The translations under genes and the position numbers were made by a program. A DNA stretch of 64,000 bases from Desulfuromonadales bacterium (lineage in GTDB: Bacteria > Desulfobacterota > Desulfuromonadia > Desulfuromonadales > BM103): positions 1 through 64,000 of the forward strand of contig JACZKE010000016.1 of the NCBI GenBank assembly GCA_014860225.1, given 5' to 3'. Positions within the stretch are counted from its first letter, which is position 1; each line of letters begins with the position of its first letter. This document shows positions 8,714 through 18,554 of the stretch, piece after piece. The notes beneath the pieces are model-generated. The model saw only the letters and a list, made by a program, of their open reading frames with translations, was not told the origin of the DNA and did not search any database.

Positions 8714-10204
8714 ATGTCTTTAGAAAACCACAATGAAATCGTCGATCAGCGTCGTGCCAAGCTGGATGACTTAAGGGCACAGGGGCTCAATCCGTTTGCC
8801 AACGGGTTTAAGGTCGATGCTACGGCAAATGCTGTACTGCTCGCGCATGCTGATCATGACGCTGCCGCTCTAGAGTCGATTGAGACGGTCTATCAGGTCG
8901 CCGGACGCATCATGGCGAAACGCGATTTCGGCAAAGCTGCGTTTGTGCAGATCCAGGATCGGACCGGGCGCCTCCAGGTCTATATTGCCAGGAATCTGGT
9001 GGGCGAAGAGAACTTTGACCTGTTCCGCAAGTTTGACCTCGGTGACATTGTCGGCCTGAAGGGACGACCGTTTCGAACCAAAACCGATGAATTGTCCTTG
9101 CGTGCCGAGTCGATTCAGTTGCTGACCAAGTCACTCCTGCCGCTGCCGGAAAAGTGGCATGGCTTGACCGATGTGGAAACCCGCTACCGGCAACGCTATC
9201 TCGACCTGATGGTCAACCCGGATGTGCGCGATGTTTTTCGCAAGCGCAGCCAGATCGTCTCCCTGATTCGCGAATACATGGTGGAGCGCGATTATCTTGA
9301 AGTGGAAACACCGATGATGCAGCCGATCGCCGGCGGGGCGACTGCCAAGCCGTTCATCACTCATCACAATACCTTGAAGATGGATCTGTTCTTGCGCATT
9401 GCTCCGGAGCTTTATCTCAAGCGTCTGGTCGTTGGCGGTTTCGAGCGGGTTTTCGAGATTAACCGCAATTTTCGCAACGAGGGTATTTCCATTCAGCATA
9501 ATCCTGAATTCACCATGATGGAATTCTACCAGGCATATGCAACCTATGATGATCTGATGGATCTCACTGAAGACCTGATCTGTCATGTGGCGGAACAGGT
9601 GGTCGGCAGCCTGCAGTTCAAGTATGGCGAACGTGATGTTGATTTGAGCCGGCCCTGGCAACGCTTGACTGTGCGTGAAGCGGTTCTTAAATATGGCGAG
9701 ATCAGCGAGGCCGACATCAGCGACCGTGATAAATTGCTGGCATATGCTAACAAGCTTGGCCTGGATGTCGACAAGCAGATCGGTTATGGCAAGCTGCTGA
9801 CGGAAGTTTTCGACGCCGTCGCAGAGCCGGAGCTGTGGCAGCCGACGTTTATCACTCAATACCCCACGGAAGTCTCTCCCTTGTCACGCAAAAACGATCA
9901 GGATCCGAGTGTTGTCGATCGTTTCGAGCTTTTCATCGTTGGTCGTGAACTGGCGAACGCCTTCTCCGAATTGAATGATCCCGACGACCAGCGCGAACGT
10001 TTCGTCAATCAACTGGTCGAGAAAGAAGCGGGTGATGAAGAGGCTCACGCCATGGACGAGGATTACGTCCGCGCTCTGGAATACGGGCTGCCGCCGACGG
10101 CAGGAGAGGGTATCGGTATCGACCGCCTGGTGATGCTGCTGACCAACTCCCAGTCGATTCGAGATGTTATTCTCTTCCCGCAACTGCGGCCGGAAAGCAA
10201 ATAA
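8714..10204 (+). CDS. lysS: Lysyl-tRNA synthetase, class II
   Basis: The 496-aa product charges tRNA-Lys. It has an N-terminal OB-fold anticodon domain (about 60-150, with [20 protein letters not shown]) and a class II catalytic core: motif 2 in [23 protein letters not shown] (split here by function, about 260-282) and motif 3 [13 protein letters not shown] near the C-terminus. Length matches bacterial LysRS (about 490-505). AAGGAA at 8701-8706 lies 7 bases before ATG 8714. The order prfB-lysS-lolC is conserved in related genomes to my knowledge. Confidence 0.97.
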   Translation: MSLENHNEIVDQRRAKLDDLRAQGLNPFANGFKVDATANAVLLAHADHDAAALESIETVYQVAGRIMAKRDFGKAAFVQIQDRTGRLQVYIARNLVGEENFDLFRKFDLGDIVGLKGRPFRTKTDELSLRAESIQLLTKSLLPLPEKWHGLTDVETRYRQRYLDLMVNPDVRDVFRKRSQIVSLIREYMVERDYLEVETPMMQPIAGGATAKPFITHHNTLKMDLFLRIAPELYLKRLVVGGFERVFEINRNFRNEGISIQHNPEFTMMEFYQAYATYDDLMDLTEDLICHVAEQVVGSLQFKYGERDVDLSRPWQRLTVREAVLKYGEISEADISDRDKLLAYANKLGLDVDKQIGYGKLLTEVFDAVAEPELWQPTFITQYPTEVSPLSRKNDQDPSVVDRFELFIVGRELANAFSELNDPDDQRERFVNQLVEKEAGDEEAHAMDEDYVRALEYGLPPTAGEGIGIDRLVMLLTNSQSIRDVILFPQLRPESK

Positions 10205-10227
10205 GGAGTGATGTGTCAGGAGTCAGG

Positions 10228-10247
10228 GTGAGGGGGAGTTTCCTCAC
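10228..10247. repeat. Short hairpin between lysS and lolC
   Basis: GTGAGG at 10228-10233 pairs with CCTCAC at 10242-10247 around an 8-base loop. No T-run follows, so it may be an intergenic repeat remnant or a processing site rather than a terminator. Confidence 0.35.
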
Positions 10248-10269
10248 ACCTCATGCCTAACAGGATCTT

Positions 10270-11523
10270 ATGAACTACGAACTCTTTGTCAGCCTGCGTT
10301 ACCTTCGGGCCAAACGCAAACAGACGTTCATCTCGGTGATTTCGTTTATCTCCATTGCCGGAATCACTCTAGGTGTTGCTGCATTAATTGTCGTACTTGC
10401 TGTCATGAGCGGTTTCCACGACGGCGTCAGGCAACAGATACTCGGCAACGTTCCCCACGTCCTGGTGCAAAAGCTTGGCGAAGACCTGAATGATCCGGAT
10501 GCGGTTGTCGCAAATGTCATGGCTGTGTCTCCACATGTCTTGAATGCGTCGCCATTCGTCAGCAAGGAAGCGATGCTCCTTTCGCGGCGCAATGTGGCCG
10601 CGGTCAATGTCAAGGGCGTTGAGCGACAGAACAAGATCTTTCATCAGGATTTCCTGACAGAGGCAGGAACGGATGTTGAGGAGCTTTTGTACAATCCGGA
10701 ATCGACCACTCCCGGTATCCTGATCGGCCTTGACACTGCTACGACGCTGGGGGTCGCTGTAGGTGATTCTATCAATGTCATTCCGCCGATGTTTACGATT
10801 ACACCTTTCGGCATGATCCCGAAGATGAAGCCTTTCAAGATCGTCGGTATTTTCAAACATCGGGGCGGGTTTGTCGATTCCTACTTTGCTTATATTGACC
10901 TTAAACAGGCGCAGCATTTTTTTGATTTGGGTGACGGTGTCACCGGGGTTGAAGTAGAGGTTGACAGTTTCGATCAGGCCGCTCCGGTTGCGCAACTTTT
11001 ACGCCAGGATTACAGATTACCCTATGCTGTTCGCTCATGGGAGGATATGTTCGGATCCTTTTTGTCCGCACTTAAACTGGAGAAACTCGGGCTCTTTATC
11101 GTCCTCGGTATTATCGTTCTGGTTGCTGCCTTTAATATCGCCACGACGCTGATAATGGTGGTCATGGAAAAACATCGTGATATTGCCATCCTGCGTTCCA
11201 TGGGGGCGACCTCGCGCAGCATTCTGAAGATTTTTGTTTTTGAGGGGCTGATTGTCGGGACCCTTGGCACCCTGTTGGGAACAGGGCTCGGATTAGTCCT
11301 GGCCAAAAATGCAGACCCGCTCATCAAGGGTCTGGAGAAAATGTTCAACATCAAGATTTTTGATCAGAGTGTTTATGGCATGGAGCACTTTCCTTCGGTG
11401 GTTAATTCCTCCGATGTGATCGCTGTCGTTGTGGTCGCCATGTCCATCTCACTGCTGGCCACGGTTTATCCGGCATGGCGCGCGTCCAGGATGGACCCTG
11501 CTGAAGCTCTGCGTTATGAATAG
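10270..11523 (+). CDS. lolC: Lipoprotein-releasing ABC transporter permease (LolC/LolE)
   Basis: The 417-aa inner-membrane protein has one N-terminal transmembrane helix (about 20-45), a periplasmic domain (about 46-270) and three C-terminal helices in an FtsX-type permease domain (about 275-410). With LolD it extracts acylated lipoproteins from the inner membrane. Only one permease gene is present, so the transporter is probably a homodimeric LolF/LolC-type complex; that is inference. lolD follows after 9 bases. Confidence 0.93.
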   Translation: MNYELFVSLRYLRAKRKQTFISVISFISIAGITLGVAALIVVLAVMSGFHDGVRQQILGNVPHVLVQKLGEDLNDPDAVVANVMAVSPHVLNASPFVSKEAMLLSRRNVAAVNVKGVERQNKIFHQDFLTEAGTDVEELLYNPESTTPGILIGLDTATTLGVAVGDSINVIPPMFTITPFGMIPKMKPFKIVGIFKHRGGFVDSYFAYIDLKQAQHFFDLGDGVTGVEVEVDSFDQAAPVAQLLRQDYRLPYAVRSWEDMFGSFLSALKLEKLGLFIVLGIIVLVAAFNIATTLIMVVMEKHRDIAILRSMGATSRSILKIFVFEGLIVGTLGTLLGTGLGLVLAKNADPLIKGLEKMFNIKIFDQSVYGMEHFPSVVNSSDVIAVVVVAMSISLLATVYPAWRASRMDPAEALRYE

Positions 11524-11532
11524 GTCAACATC

Positions 11533-12198
11533 ATGATTACTGTGCGTGCATTATCAAAGAGTTTTATCACCGATCGCGGCAGGATCGAGGTCCTCAAGGA
11601 CGTTGATCTTGATATCCGTGCGGGTGAACGGATTGCTGTTGTGGGCGCTTCGGGTGCCGGCAAGACAACCTTGATGCATCTTCTCGGCGGCCTGGATCGG
11701 CCTTCCAGCGGCTCAGTGCACTTTGCAGATAAAAATATTTTCCGCTATTCAGCACAGGAATTGGATGCTTTTCGCAATCGTTCGATCGGCTTTGTTTTTC
11801 AATTTCACCAACTGCTTCCGGAGTTCAGTGCGCTGGAAAATGTCATGATGCCGGCATTGATTGGACGCTCAACTGCCAAACAAGCCGAGAGCAGGGCCAG
11901 TGAGATTCTGACTGCAGTCGGGCTGGGGCATCGCCTCGATCATAAACCCGGCCAGCTTTCGGGCGGTGAGCAGCAGCGAGTCGCTATTGCCCGCTCACTG
12001 ATCATGTCGCCGCAGCTGCTCCTGGCGGACGAACCGACCGGCAACCTTGACAGCACCACTTCAGATGAGATCCTCGCCCTGCTTGATCGTCTGCACGCTG
12101 AGCGGGATCTTACAATCATTGTTGTGACTCACAGCGAAAAAGTTGCCGGCCATATGGACCGGATTGTGCGGATGACGGACGGTTTTCTGGAAGGTTGA
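11533..12198 (+). CDS. lolD: Lipoprotein-releasing ABC transporter ATPase
   Basis: The 221-aa ATPase powers the permease encoded just upstream. Walker A is GASGAGKT (about 38-45), the signature is [14 protein letters not shown] (about 145-158) and Walker B is LLADEPTG (about 165-172). Its size and the [21 protein letters not shown] segment are typical of LolD. A GAGCCG/CGGCTC stem (12197-12227) starts at its stop codon. Confidence 0.94.
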   Translation: MITVRALSKSFITDRGRIEVLKDVDLDIRAGERIAVVGASGAGKTTLMHLLGGLDRPSSGSVHFADKNIFRYSAQELDAFRNRSIGFVFQFHQLLPEFSALENVMMPALIGRSTAKQAESRASEILTAVGLGHRLDHKPGQLSGGEQQRVAIARSLIMSPQLLLADEPTGNLDSTTSDEILALLDRLHAERDLTIIVVTHSEKVAGHMDRIVRMTDGFLEG

Positions 12199-12240
12199 GC
12201 CGCCCGCAAGCAGTCTGTCGACGGCTCCGCGAAACGGCTG
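12197..12240. repeat. Hairpin with a fragment of the dispersed repeat end
   Basis: The sequence GCAGTCTGTCGAC at 12210-12222 is identical to the left half of the 4739 palindrome, and GAGCCG (12197-12202) pairs with CGGCTC (12222-12227). The right half of the palindrome is not conserved. It may act as a 3' end hairpin for lolD, but there is no T-run. Confidence 0.45.
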
Positions 12241-12283
12241 GTTAATCCTGGATTTTTAAAGCCGTTATCTAACTTGTTTATGG

Positions 12284-12312
12284 TTTACCTGCAGCTGACG
12301 ATCCCCTATAAT
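12284..12312 (+). promoter_or_regulatory. Predicted sigma-70 promoter of bamA
   Basis: TTTACC at 12284-12289 and a perfect TATAAT at 12307-12312 are 17 bases apart. Transcription would start near 12319, inside a small palindrome (ACGATT TTT AATCGT, 12316-12330) that could be a leader hairpin or operator half-sites. It would drive bamA-skp-lpxD-fabZ-lpxA and beyond. Confidence 0.6.
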
Positions 12313-12355
12313 GACACGATTTTTAATCGTAAAATTGACTTGGAGTGATGCTGAT

Positions 12356-14617
12356 ATGTTTAAGAAGGTATTTTTACTGCTCATTTGTCTGTCACTGGCT
12401 TTTCCAGCATGGGCAGCCCAGGAATTCCTTCTTAATGATATTGTGATTGAAGGCAATAAGCGTGTGAACGCAGTGGATGTGCTGAATGCCATGAAGATCA
12501 AACCGGGGCAGACCGTCACCCCTGCAGACATCGATGCCGCCATGGCCGACGTTTATAGAATGGAGCGCTTCTCTGATATTGCCGCTGAAATTACAGAGGA
12601 CTCAGGCCTGACGGTTCTGACCTTAAAAGTTCAAGAGCGACCCCTGGTGCGTAATATCCGCTTTGAGGGCAACGATAAACTCTCCACTGAAAAGTTGCGT
12701 GAAGTTGTCACCGTTCGTGTCCCGGATATCTATGACCCTTTCGAGGTCGCCAAGAGTATTGACATGGTCAAGGCGGAGTACGTAAAGGAAGGGTATTACG
12801 CCGCGGTCGTTACGGCTGACAGCCATGATAACGAAAATAATGAAACGCTACTGACTTTCCGTATCAAGGAAGGTGATATCGTTCGCATCAAGGATATTCG
12901 CTTCGACGGTAACACGCTTTTTAGCGATGACAGGCTACAGAAGGCCATGGAGACCCGGGAGAAGTGGATCTTCTCCTGGATAACAGGTCGTGGCAACTAC
13001 AACGAGCCATTGTTGATGCAGGATCTTGATAGAATCGCCGACCTGTACTTTAATCATGGTCATGTGCGGGTGAAAGTGCGCCAACCCGTCATCTCTCTGA
13101 TTGATAACGGCAAGCATATGCTTGTGCTGATCAACATTGACGAAGGGCCCCAGTACAAGATCGGTAATATCGATGCCCAGGGTGACATGATTCAGGAGAA
13201 AGAGAAATTACTCGCCACGATAGGTCTTGCCTCCGGTGATGTCTTCTCCCGTGAGAAGCTGCGTCGCGGAGTCGATGCTGTGACCGATGTCTATGCTGAC
13301 CAGGGGTATGCATACGCCAACGTGGCACCCCTGACCCGCGCTGACGACGAGACCCGTCTGATTGACGTGATGCTCGATATTGAGCAGGGGCCTCAGGTCT
13401 CTGTGGAACGGATCAATATTACCGGAAATACCAAAACGCGCGACAAGGTTATCCGCCGTGAAATGAAACTGGTGGAAGGCGACCTGTTTAATGCGACCAA
13501 CCTGAAGAGGAGCAAGGCGCGCATTAACAACCTGGGTTTTTTTGAAGCCGTGGACATCAGTACTAACCCGGGAACCGATCAGGACCTTATGAATGTCGAT
13601 GTCAACGTCAAGGAACGTTCCACCGGAACATTCAGCGTCGGAGCCGGCTATTCTTCGGTTGAGGGTTTTATCGCCCAGGGTTCGATCACCCAGGAAAACT
13701 TTCTCGGCAGAGCCTGGAGGTTGAACCTTGCTGCCTCCCTTGGTGGAGATAGCACGACCTATCAGATCGGCCTTACCGACCCTTATTTTCTTGACACGCG
13801 ATGGACGCTGGGTGCTGAAATCTATCAAACACAACGTGAGTGGGATGATTTCAGCCGTGACGCCACCGGCTTTGCGCTCAAAGCCGGACATCCCGTCGGC
13901 GAGTATTCGAGGGTTCTTGTTACGTATCGCTTCGAGGACAAGGAGATCTACGATGTCAGCCCGTTTGCCTCAATCCAGATCCGTGAGCAGGAAGGCACAT
14001 CAACCCTCAGTTCCATTACTACCTCGTATATGTATAATACAACCAACAACCGTCTGGATCCCTCTGCTGGAACAGACATGAGTGCGACCTGGGAGTTTGC
14101 AGGCATTGGTGGCACGGAAAAGTTCAGTAAGTATATTCTTGATGCGCGTCACTATTGGCCCTGGAAATGGGGAACTGTTTTCTCCGCCCATGGTCAGCTT
14201 GGCTATGTGCATTCTTTGAGCAGTGGTGATGAAGTCCCCATCGATGAGCGGTTCTACCTTGGCGGTATCTATAACCTGCGCGGTTTTGAAAGCCGCGAAG
14301 TTGGGCCACGGGATTTTAATGGCGATTTTATTGGTGGTGACACAGAAGCGTACTTTAATTTTGAATATATTTTCCCGCTGTATAATGAACTCAACATCAA
14401 AGGTGTGACGTTCTTCGATGTTGGTAACACATGGAATGAAGATGATCATTGGGGATTAGACGACGTTGCCTTTGACTCCTGGCGCTACAGTGCCGGGGCC
14501 GGCATCCGTTGGTTGAGTCCTCTGGGGCCGATGCGCTTCGAATACGGGGTTAATCTTGATGCCAGGGATTACGAGCCGAACGGCAAGTTTGATTTCATGA
14601 TTGGTCGTTTCTTTTAA
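12356..14617 (+). CDS. bamA: Outer membrane protein assembly factor BamA
   Basis: BamA inserts beta-barrel proteins, including the LPS transport pore, into the outer membrane. The 753-aa precursor has a signal peptide (1-20, cleaved near FPAWA), five POTRA domains (about 22-420) and a C-terminal beta-barrel with the RGF motif (NLRGFESREVGP) and a terminal phenylalanine. I chose ATG 12356 because it gives a clean signal peptide and has TGGAG 10 bases upstream; the in-frame reading from 12311 adds 15 residues that would spoil it. skp follows, as in most Gram-negative genomes. Confidence 0.96.
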   Translation: MFKKVFLLLICLSLAFPAWAAQEFLLNDIVIEGNKRVNAVDVLNAMKIKPGQTVTPADIDAAMADVYRMERFSDIAAEITEDSGLTVLTLKVQERPLVRNIRFEGNDKLSTEKLREVVTVRVPDIYDPFEVAKSIDMVKAEYVKEGYYAAVVTADSHDNENNETLLTFRIKEGDIVRIKDIRFDGNTLFSDDRLQKAMETREKWIFSWITGRGNYNEPLLMQDLDRIADLYFNHGHVRVKVRQPVISLIDNGKHMLVLINIDEGPQYKIGNIDAQGDMIQEKEKLLATIGLASGDVFSREKLRRGVDAVTDVYADQGYAYANVAPLTRADDETRLIDVMLDIEQGPQVSVERINITGNTKTRDKVIRREMKLVEGDLFNATNLKRSKARINNLGFFEAVDISTNPGTDQDLMNVDVNVKERSTGTFSVGAGYSSVEGFIAQGSITQENFLGRAWRLNLAASLGGDSTTYQIGLTDPYFLDTRWTLGAEIYQTQREWDDFSRDATGFALKAGHPVGEYSRVLVTYRFEDKEIYDVSPFASIQIREQEGTSTLSSITTSYMYNTTNNRLDPSAGTDMSATWEFAGIGGTEKFSKYILDARHYWPWKWGTVFSAHGQLGYVHSLSSGDEVPIDERFYLGGIYNLRGFESREVGPRDFNGDFIGGDTEAYFNFEYIFPLYNELNIKGVTFFDVGNTWNEDDHWGLDDVAFDSWRYSAGAGIRWLSPLGPMRFEYGVNLDARDYEPNGKFDFMIGRFF

Positions 14618-14656
14618 GCACGCATAAAACAAGTATATTTTCTAAGGAGATTGTGT

Positions 14657-15172
14657 ATGAAGCGGTTTGTTGTTTTGTTGATGGTTTGCGTTGGTCTGGT
14701 AGCGTCTCCAGTCATGGCAGAGGTCCAGAAGATTGGTTATGTTGATCTGCAGAAGGCATTGAATCTGTCTGCTGCCGGCAAGGAAGCCAAGGAAAAGATC
14801 AAAGACAAGGTAAAGGGTTATGATACAGAAGTTCAGCAGCGTCAGGAAGAATTGAAAAAGCTTAAAGAAGATCTGGAAAAGCAGGCAATGCTGCTCTCGG
14901 AAGAGGCCCGTAATGCCAAGGAGCGTGATTATCAGCAAAAGGTTAAGGATTATCAGCGCTTCACCAAGGATATCCAGGAAAGCCTGCAACAGACTGACGC
15001 GGACCTGACCCGCAAGATTCTTGAGCGCCTTCTCAAGGTGGTTCAGGAGGTTGGCAAGAGCGAAGGCTATACAATCATTCTCGAAAAAACCGAGAGTTCC
15101 ATCGTCTATGCAGATGAAAGTATTGATATTTCAGACGAGGTTATCAAGGCTTTTGATAAGCAAGGGAAATAA
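14657..15172 (+). CDS. skp: Periplasmic chaperone Skp/OmpH
   Basis: The 171-aa precursor has a signal peptide (about 1-21, ending SPVMA) and a long charged, helix-forming region (about 35-130) rich in Lys, Glu and Gln, as in the coiled-coil tentacles of Skp. It would carry unfolded outer-membrane proteins to BamA. AAGGAG at 14644-14649 is 7 bases before ATG 14657. lpxD begins 5 bases after its stop. Confidence 0.92.
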   Translation: MKRFVVLLMVCVGLVASPVMAEVQKIGYVDLQKALNLSAAGKEAKEKIKDKVKGYDTEVQQRQEELKKLKEDLEKQAMLLSEEARNAKERDYQQKVKDYQRFTKDIQESLQQTDADLTRKILERLLKVVQEVGKSEGYTIILEKTESSIVYADESIDISDEVIKAFDKQGK

Positions 15173-15177
15173 TCGAC

Positions 15178-16239
15178 ATGCATGCTGAGCGGAGGGAAAG
15201 AACCTCCCTGGCTGTTCTGGCAGATCTGGTAGGGGGGTGCGTCTCTGGCGACCCCTCTATTGCTATCACCGGGGTTGCACCTCTCAATCTTGCCGGGCAA
15301 GATCAGATATCTTTTCTGGCGAATCCCAAAATGGCCAGAAACCTGGCCGATTGTCAGGCTGCAGCGATCATTGTTCATCCCTCACTGAAGGGATGCGTTC
15401 AGACCCCACTGCTGCTGGCCGAGAACCCTTATCTGGCTTTCGCGAAGATACTGACGTTTTTTGAAGTTCCGCCCCATGTCGGGCAGGGGGTCATGGCGGG
15501 GGCTCATGTCCACGCGGATGCCATTATCGGCGCTGATGTCACAATTGAACCGGGGTGTGTTGTTTGTGCCGGTGCAACTGTTGGCAAAGGAACCCATCTG
15601 CATCCCAATGTGGTGATTGGCGCAGACGCCATCATTGGTCATGATTGCCTGTTGCATGCAAACGTTACTGTGAGAGAAAAATCTGTTCTTGGCAACCGGG
15701 TGATAGTCCAGCCAGGGGCTGTGATTGGTGCCGATGGCTTTGGTTTCGCTCCGGATGGAGAGCACTACTGTAAAATTCCACAGGTTGGACACGTTGTCAT
15801 CGAAGACGATGTCGAGATCGGTGCCTGCAGCTGCATTGATCGCGGAACTTTGGGCGTGACCCGGCTGTCACGCGGCGTAAAAGTCGATAACCTTGTGCAG
15901 GTTGCACATAACGTTCAGGTCGGTGAAGATACCCTTCTGGTCTCCCAGGTCGGCATCGCCGGCAGCACAGTAATCGGCAAACATTGTATTTTTGGTGGCC
16001 AGTCCGCCGTTGCCGGGCATCTTAAGATCGGTGACAATGTCACGCTGGCCGGTCGTGGTGGTATTTCCCATAGTGTCGATGGCAACCAGTCTCTGGCCGG
16101 TCTCCCGGCCATGCCGCACCGTGAATGGCTTAAGGCTACAATGACAATGACACACTTGCCGGAAATGCGACGAGAGTTGAAACAGCTTAAAAAACAGGTG
16201 GATGAGTTGCAACGTAAGTTGGCGGAGGATGAAAATTGA
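15178..16239 (+). CDS. lpxD: UDP-3-O-acyl-glucosamine N-acyltransferase
   Basis: LpxD adds the second acyl chain to the lipid A sugar precursor. The 353-aa protein has an N-terminal uridine-binding domain (about 1-100), a left-handed parallel beta-helix of hexapeptide repeats (about 105-310; [20 protein letters not shown]) and a C-terminal helix ([19 protein letters not shown]). The conserved [17 protein letters not shown] holds the catalytic histidine. It overlaps fabZ by 4 bases if fabZ starts at TTG 16236. Confidence 0.95.
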   Translation: MHAERRERTSLAVLADLVGGCVSGDPSIAITGVAPLNLAGQDQISFLANPKMARNLADCQAAAIIVHPSLKGCVQTPLLLAENPYLAFAKILTFFEVPPHVGQGVMAGAHVHADAIIGADVTIEPGCVVCAGATVGKGTHLHPNVVIGADAIIGHDCLLHANVTVREKSVLGNRVIVQPGAVIGADGFGFAPDGEHYCKIPQVGHVVIEDDVEIGACSCIDRGTLGVTRLSRGVKVDNLVQVAHNVQVGEDTLLVSQVGIAGSTVIGKHCIFGGQSAVAGHLKIGDNVTLAGRGGISHSVDGNQSLAGLPAMPHREWLKATMTMTHLPEMRRELKQLKKQVDELQRKLAEDEN

Positions 16240-16676
16240 TTATGGAACTGAACACTTTGGATATCATGAAGCTGCTGCCGCACCGTTTTCCCTTTCTGCT
16301 TGTGGACAGGGTCGTCGAATTTGAAGTGGGTCATCGGATAGTCGGCATAAAGAACGTTACGATTAATGAACCCTTTTTTCAAGGGCACTTCCCGAATCAT
16401 CCGATCATGCCCGGCGTTCTCATCCTGGAAGCCATGGCACAGGTTGGCGGTGTCTATGCAATCCTGTCCAAAGAGGTCGGAGAAAACCAGGTGCCCTATT
16501 TTGTCGGCATCGACAATGCGAAGTTTCGCAAGCCGGTTCTTCCTGGTGATGCCCTGCGACTGGAGTTGGAACTTACTAATAAGAGGCGGGGGATCTATCA
16601 TTTCAACGGCAAAGCTACAGTTGATGGCAAGCTTGTCGCCCAAGCTGAACTGAAAGCAACCTTTGCAGACAAATAA
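16236..16676 (+). CDS. fabZ: 3-hydroxyacyl-[acyl-carrier-protein] dehydratase
   Basis: FabZ dehydrates 3-hydroxyacyl-ACP in fatty acid elongation and competes with LpxA/LpxD for the same substrate pool, which explains its place between them. The catalytic pair is visible in [14 protein letters not shown] (His51) and LILEAMAQ (Glu65). Start is either TTG 16236 (GGAGG at 16224-16228 gives 7 bases) or ATG 16242; I favour TTG on spacing. Product 146 aa (144 from the ATG). Confidence 0.95.
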   Translation: MIMELNTLDIMKLLPHRFPFLLVDRVVEFEVGHRIVGIKNVTINEPFFQGHFPNHPIMPGVLILEAMAQVGGVYAILSKEVGENQVPYFVGIDNAKFRKPVLPGDALRLELELTNKRRGIYHFNGKATVDGKLVAQAELKATFADK

Positions 16677-16685
16677 GGGGCGTTT

Positions 16686-17456
16686 ATGATTCACCCTGCA
16701 GCGATTATTCAGCCCGGGGCCAGACTTGCTGATAATGTCAGTGTCGGAGCGTATGCCGTGATCGGCGAGCATGTCGTTATCGGTTCCGGAACCACGGTTG
16801 CCAGTCATGTCGTTATTGAAGGCTGGACTGAAATCGGTTGCGATAACCGGATTTTTCAATTCTCTTCGATTGGCGCTGCGCCACAGGATCTTAAGTATGC
16901 CGGCCAGGAAACCTATCTCAAGGTAGGAGATCGTAACCTAATCAGGGAGTTTACCACGTTAAATAGGGGAACCGCAGAAGGTGGGGGAGTGACCAGGGTT
17001 GGAAATGACAACCTGTTTATGGCCTATTCGCACGTTGCTCACGATTGTGTTGTTCATGATCATGCAATCCTGGCGAACGGCGCCACCCTTGCCGGTCATG
17101 TTGAAGTCGAGTCTGCGGCCATCCTGGGCGGCCTGGCCGCGGTACATCAGTTCTGCCGTATCGGTTGCCAGTCGATGATCAGCGGTGGCGCCATGGTGAC
17201 ACAGGATATCCCCCCGTATACGGTCGCGCAGGGTGATCGCGCGAGAACTGTCGGATTGAATCTGATTGGACTTAAGAGGCGCGGTTTTCCCGAAGAAACA
17301 ATCCTCGGTATTAAAAAGGCTTACCGCTTGATTTTCCGCTCTGGCTTGCGCCTGGAAGAAGCTTTGCTGAAAATTTCCGAGGACATTCAACCCACGTCTG
17401 AACTGGAGCACTTCGTCAGCTTTATTAAGGAAAGCACCCGCGGCATCGCCCGATGA
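16686..17456 (+). CDS. lpxA: Acyl-ACP:UDP-sugar O/N-acyltransferase LpxA
   Basis: LpxA starts lipid A synthesis by acylating position 3 of the UDP-sugar. The 256-aa hexapeptide-repeat protein keeps the catalytic base in SHVAHD (His119, E. coli His125). At the acyl-chain ruler position it has Gly (MISGG, residue 167, matching E. coli Gly173), which in E. coli favours a 14-carbon chain; applying that here is inference. Because gnnA and gnnB follow directly, the acceptor may be UDP-GlcNAc3N, giving an amide rather than an ester at position 3. It overlaps gnnA by 4 bases. Confidence 0.95.
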   Translation: MIHPAAIIQPGARLADNVSVGAYAVIGEHVVIGSGTTVASHVVIEGWTEIGCDNRIFQFSSIGAAPQDLKYAGQETYLKVGDRNLIREFTTLNRGTAEGGGVTRVGNDNLFMAYSHVAHDCVVHDHAILANGATLAGHVEVESAAILGGLAAVHQFCRIGCQSMISGGAMVTQDIPPYTVAQGDRARTVGLNLIGLKRRGFPEETILGIKKAYRLIFRSGLRLEEALLKISEDIQPTSELEHFVSFIKESTRGIAR

Positions 17457-18418
17457 ACAAGTCAAAAAATGATAAATTACGTGCTGCGGTAGTCGGTGTC
17501 GGTTATCTGGGGCGTTTTCATGCTCAGAAATACAAGAACAACCCGGATGTGGATCTGGTCGGTATCGTAGATATAGATGCCGGGCGTGCTGAAGAAGTCG
17601 CTGCCGAAGTCGGCGCCCGGCCCTTTACGGATTACCGTGAGATCCTGCCATTGGTCGATATGGTCTCGATCGTTGTGCCGACGCGGTACCATTTTGCCGT
17701 CGCCAAAGATTGTTTCAGCGCCGGTTGCCATGTACTCCTGGAAAAACCGGTGACCAAGACGGTCGCCGAAGCGGAAGACCTGATCCAGCTTGCAGACAGC
17801 AAAGGTCTGGTGTTTCAGGTTGGCCACCTTGAGCGCTTTAACCCTGCAGTCTTGGCCCTCAAGGGTGTTTTGAAGAATCCGCAGTTTATCGAATCCCATC
17901 GCCTTGCACCTTTCAAGCCCCGTGGCACGGATGTCAACGTGGTGCTCGACCTGATGATCCATGATATAGATATCCTGCTCAGCCTGGTGATGCATCCGAT
18001 CAAGACGATTAACTCGGTCGGGGTGCCGGTACTCTCCGATGAGGTTGATATCGCCAACGCCCGCCTGCAGTTCGAGAATGGCTGCGTAGCTAATGTGACT
18101 GCCAGTCGTGCCAGTCGCGAGGCCATGCGCAAAATGCGCATCTTCCAGCAGGACGCATACATCTCCATCGATTTCCAGAGTCGTAAAATTGCCATTTATC
18201 GCAAAAAAACCGGCTTGAACCTGATTCCCGGTTTGCCTGGAGTCACCATCGAGGAGCGTACCTTTGACCAAGGTGATTCGCTACAGGATGAAATTAATGC
18301 TTTCGTCGCATCGGTTCGTGATGGTAACCCACCGGTTGTCAGCGGCGCCGATGGCAAACGGGCACTCGAAGTGGCTATGCAGATCACAGGAAAGCTCTGG
18401 CATGAAGTGAGCGCATAG
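17453..18418 (+). CDS. gnnA: Gfo/Idh/MocA oxidoreductase, probable GnnA
   Basis: The 321-aa NAD(P)-dependent dehydrogenase has a Rossmann start (VVGVGYLGRFHAQKY, about 13-27) and the family lysine motif LLEKPVTKT. Family membership alone is broad, but the order lpxA-oxidoreductase-transaminase-lpxB is that described for GnnA/GnnB in Acidithiobacillus and Leptospira, where GnnA oxidises the 3-hydroxyl of UDP-GlcNAc and GnnB aminates it. The start overlaps lpxA (ATGA), so the two are likely translated together. A 136-base gap to gnnB has no clear promoter. Confidence 0.85.
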   Translation: MNKSKNDKLRAAVVGVGYLGRFHAQKYKNNPDVDLVGIVDIDAGRAEEVAAEVGARPFTDYREILPLVDMVSIVVPTRYHFAVAKDCFSAGCHVLLEKPVTKTVAEAEDLIQLADSKGLVFQVGHLERFNPAVLALKGVLKNPQFIESHRLAPFKPRGTDVNVVLDLMIHDIDILLSLVMHPIKTINSVGVPVLSDEVDIANARLQFENGCVANVTASRASREAMRKMRIFQQDAYISIDFQSRKIAIYRKKTGLNLIPGLPGVTIEERTFDQGDSLQDEINAFVASVRDGNPPVVSGADGKRALEVAMQITGKLWHEVSA

Positions 18419-18554
18419 CGTTTTGCAGACATACAGATTTCAGGGCGAGGGGCAGACAGCCCGACTCGCCTGAATTGTTTCTGTCCACGATGTGTTCTCA
18501 ACGGGTATTGGATTGAGACCGGCGTATTCAACAGCCGCAGATAGAGGATTATTT

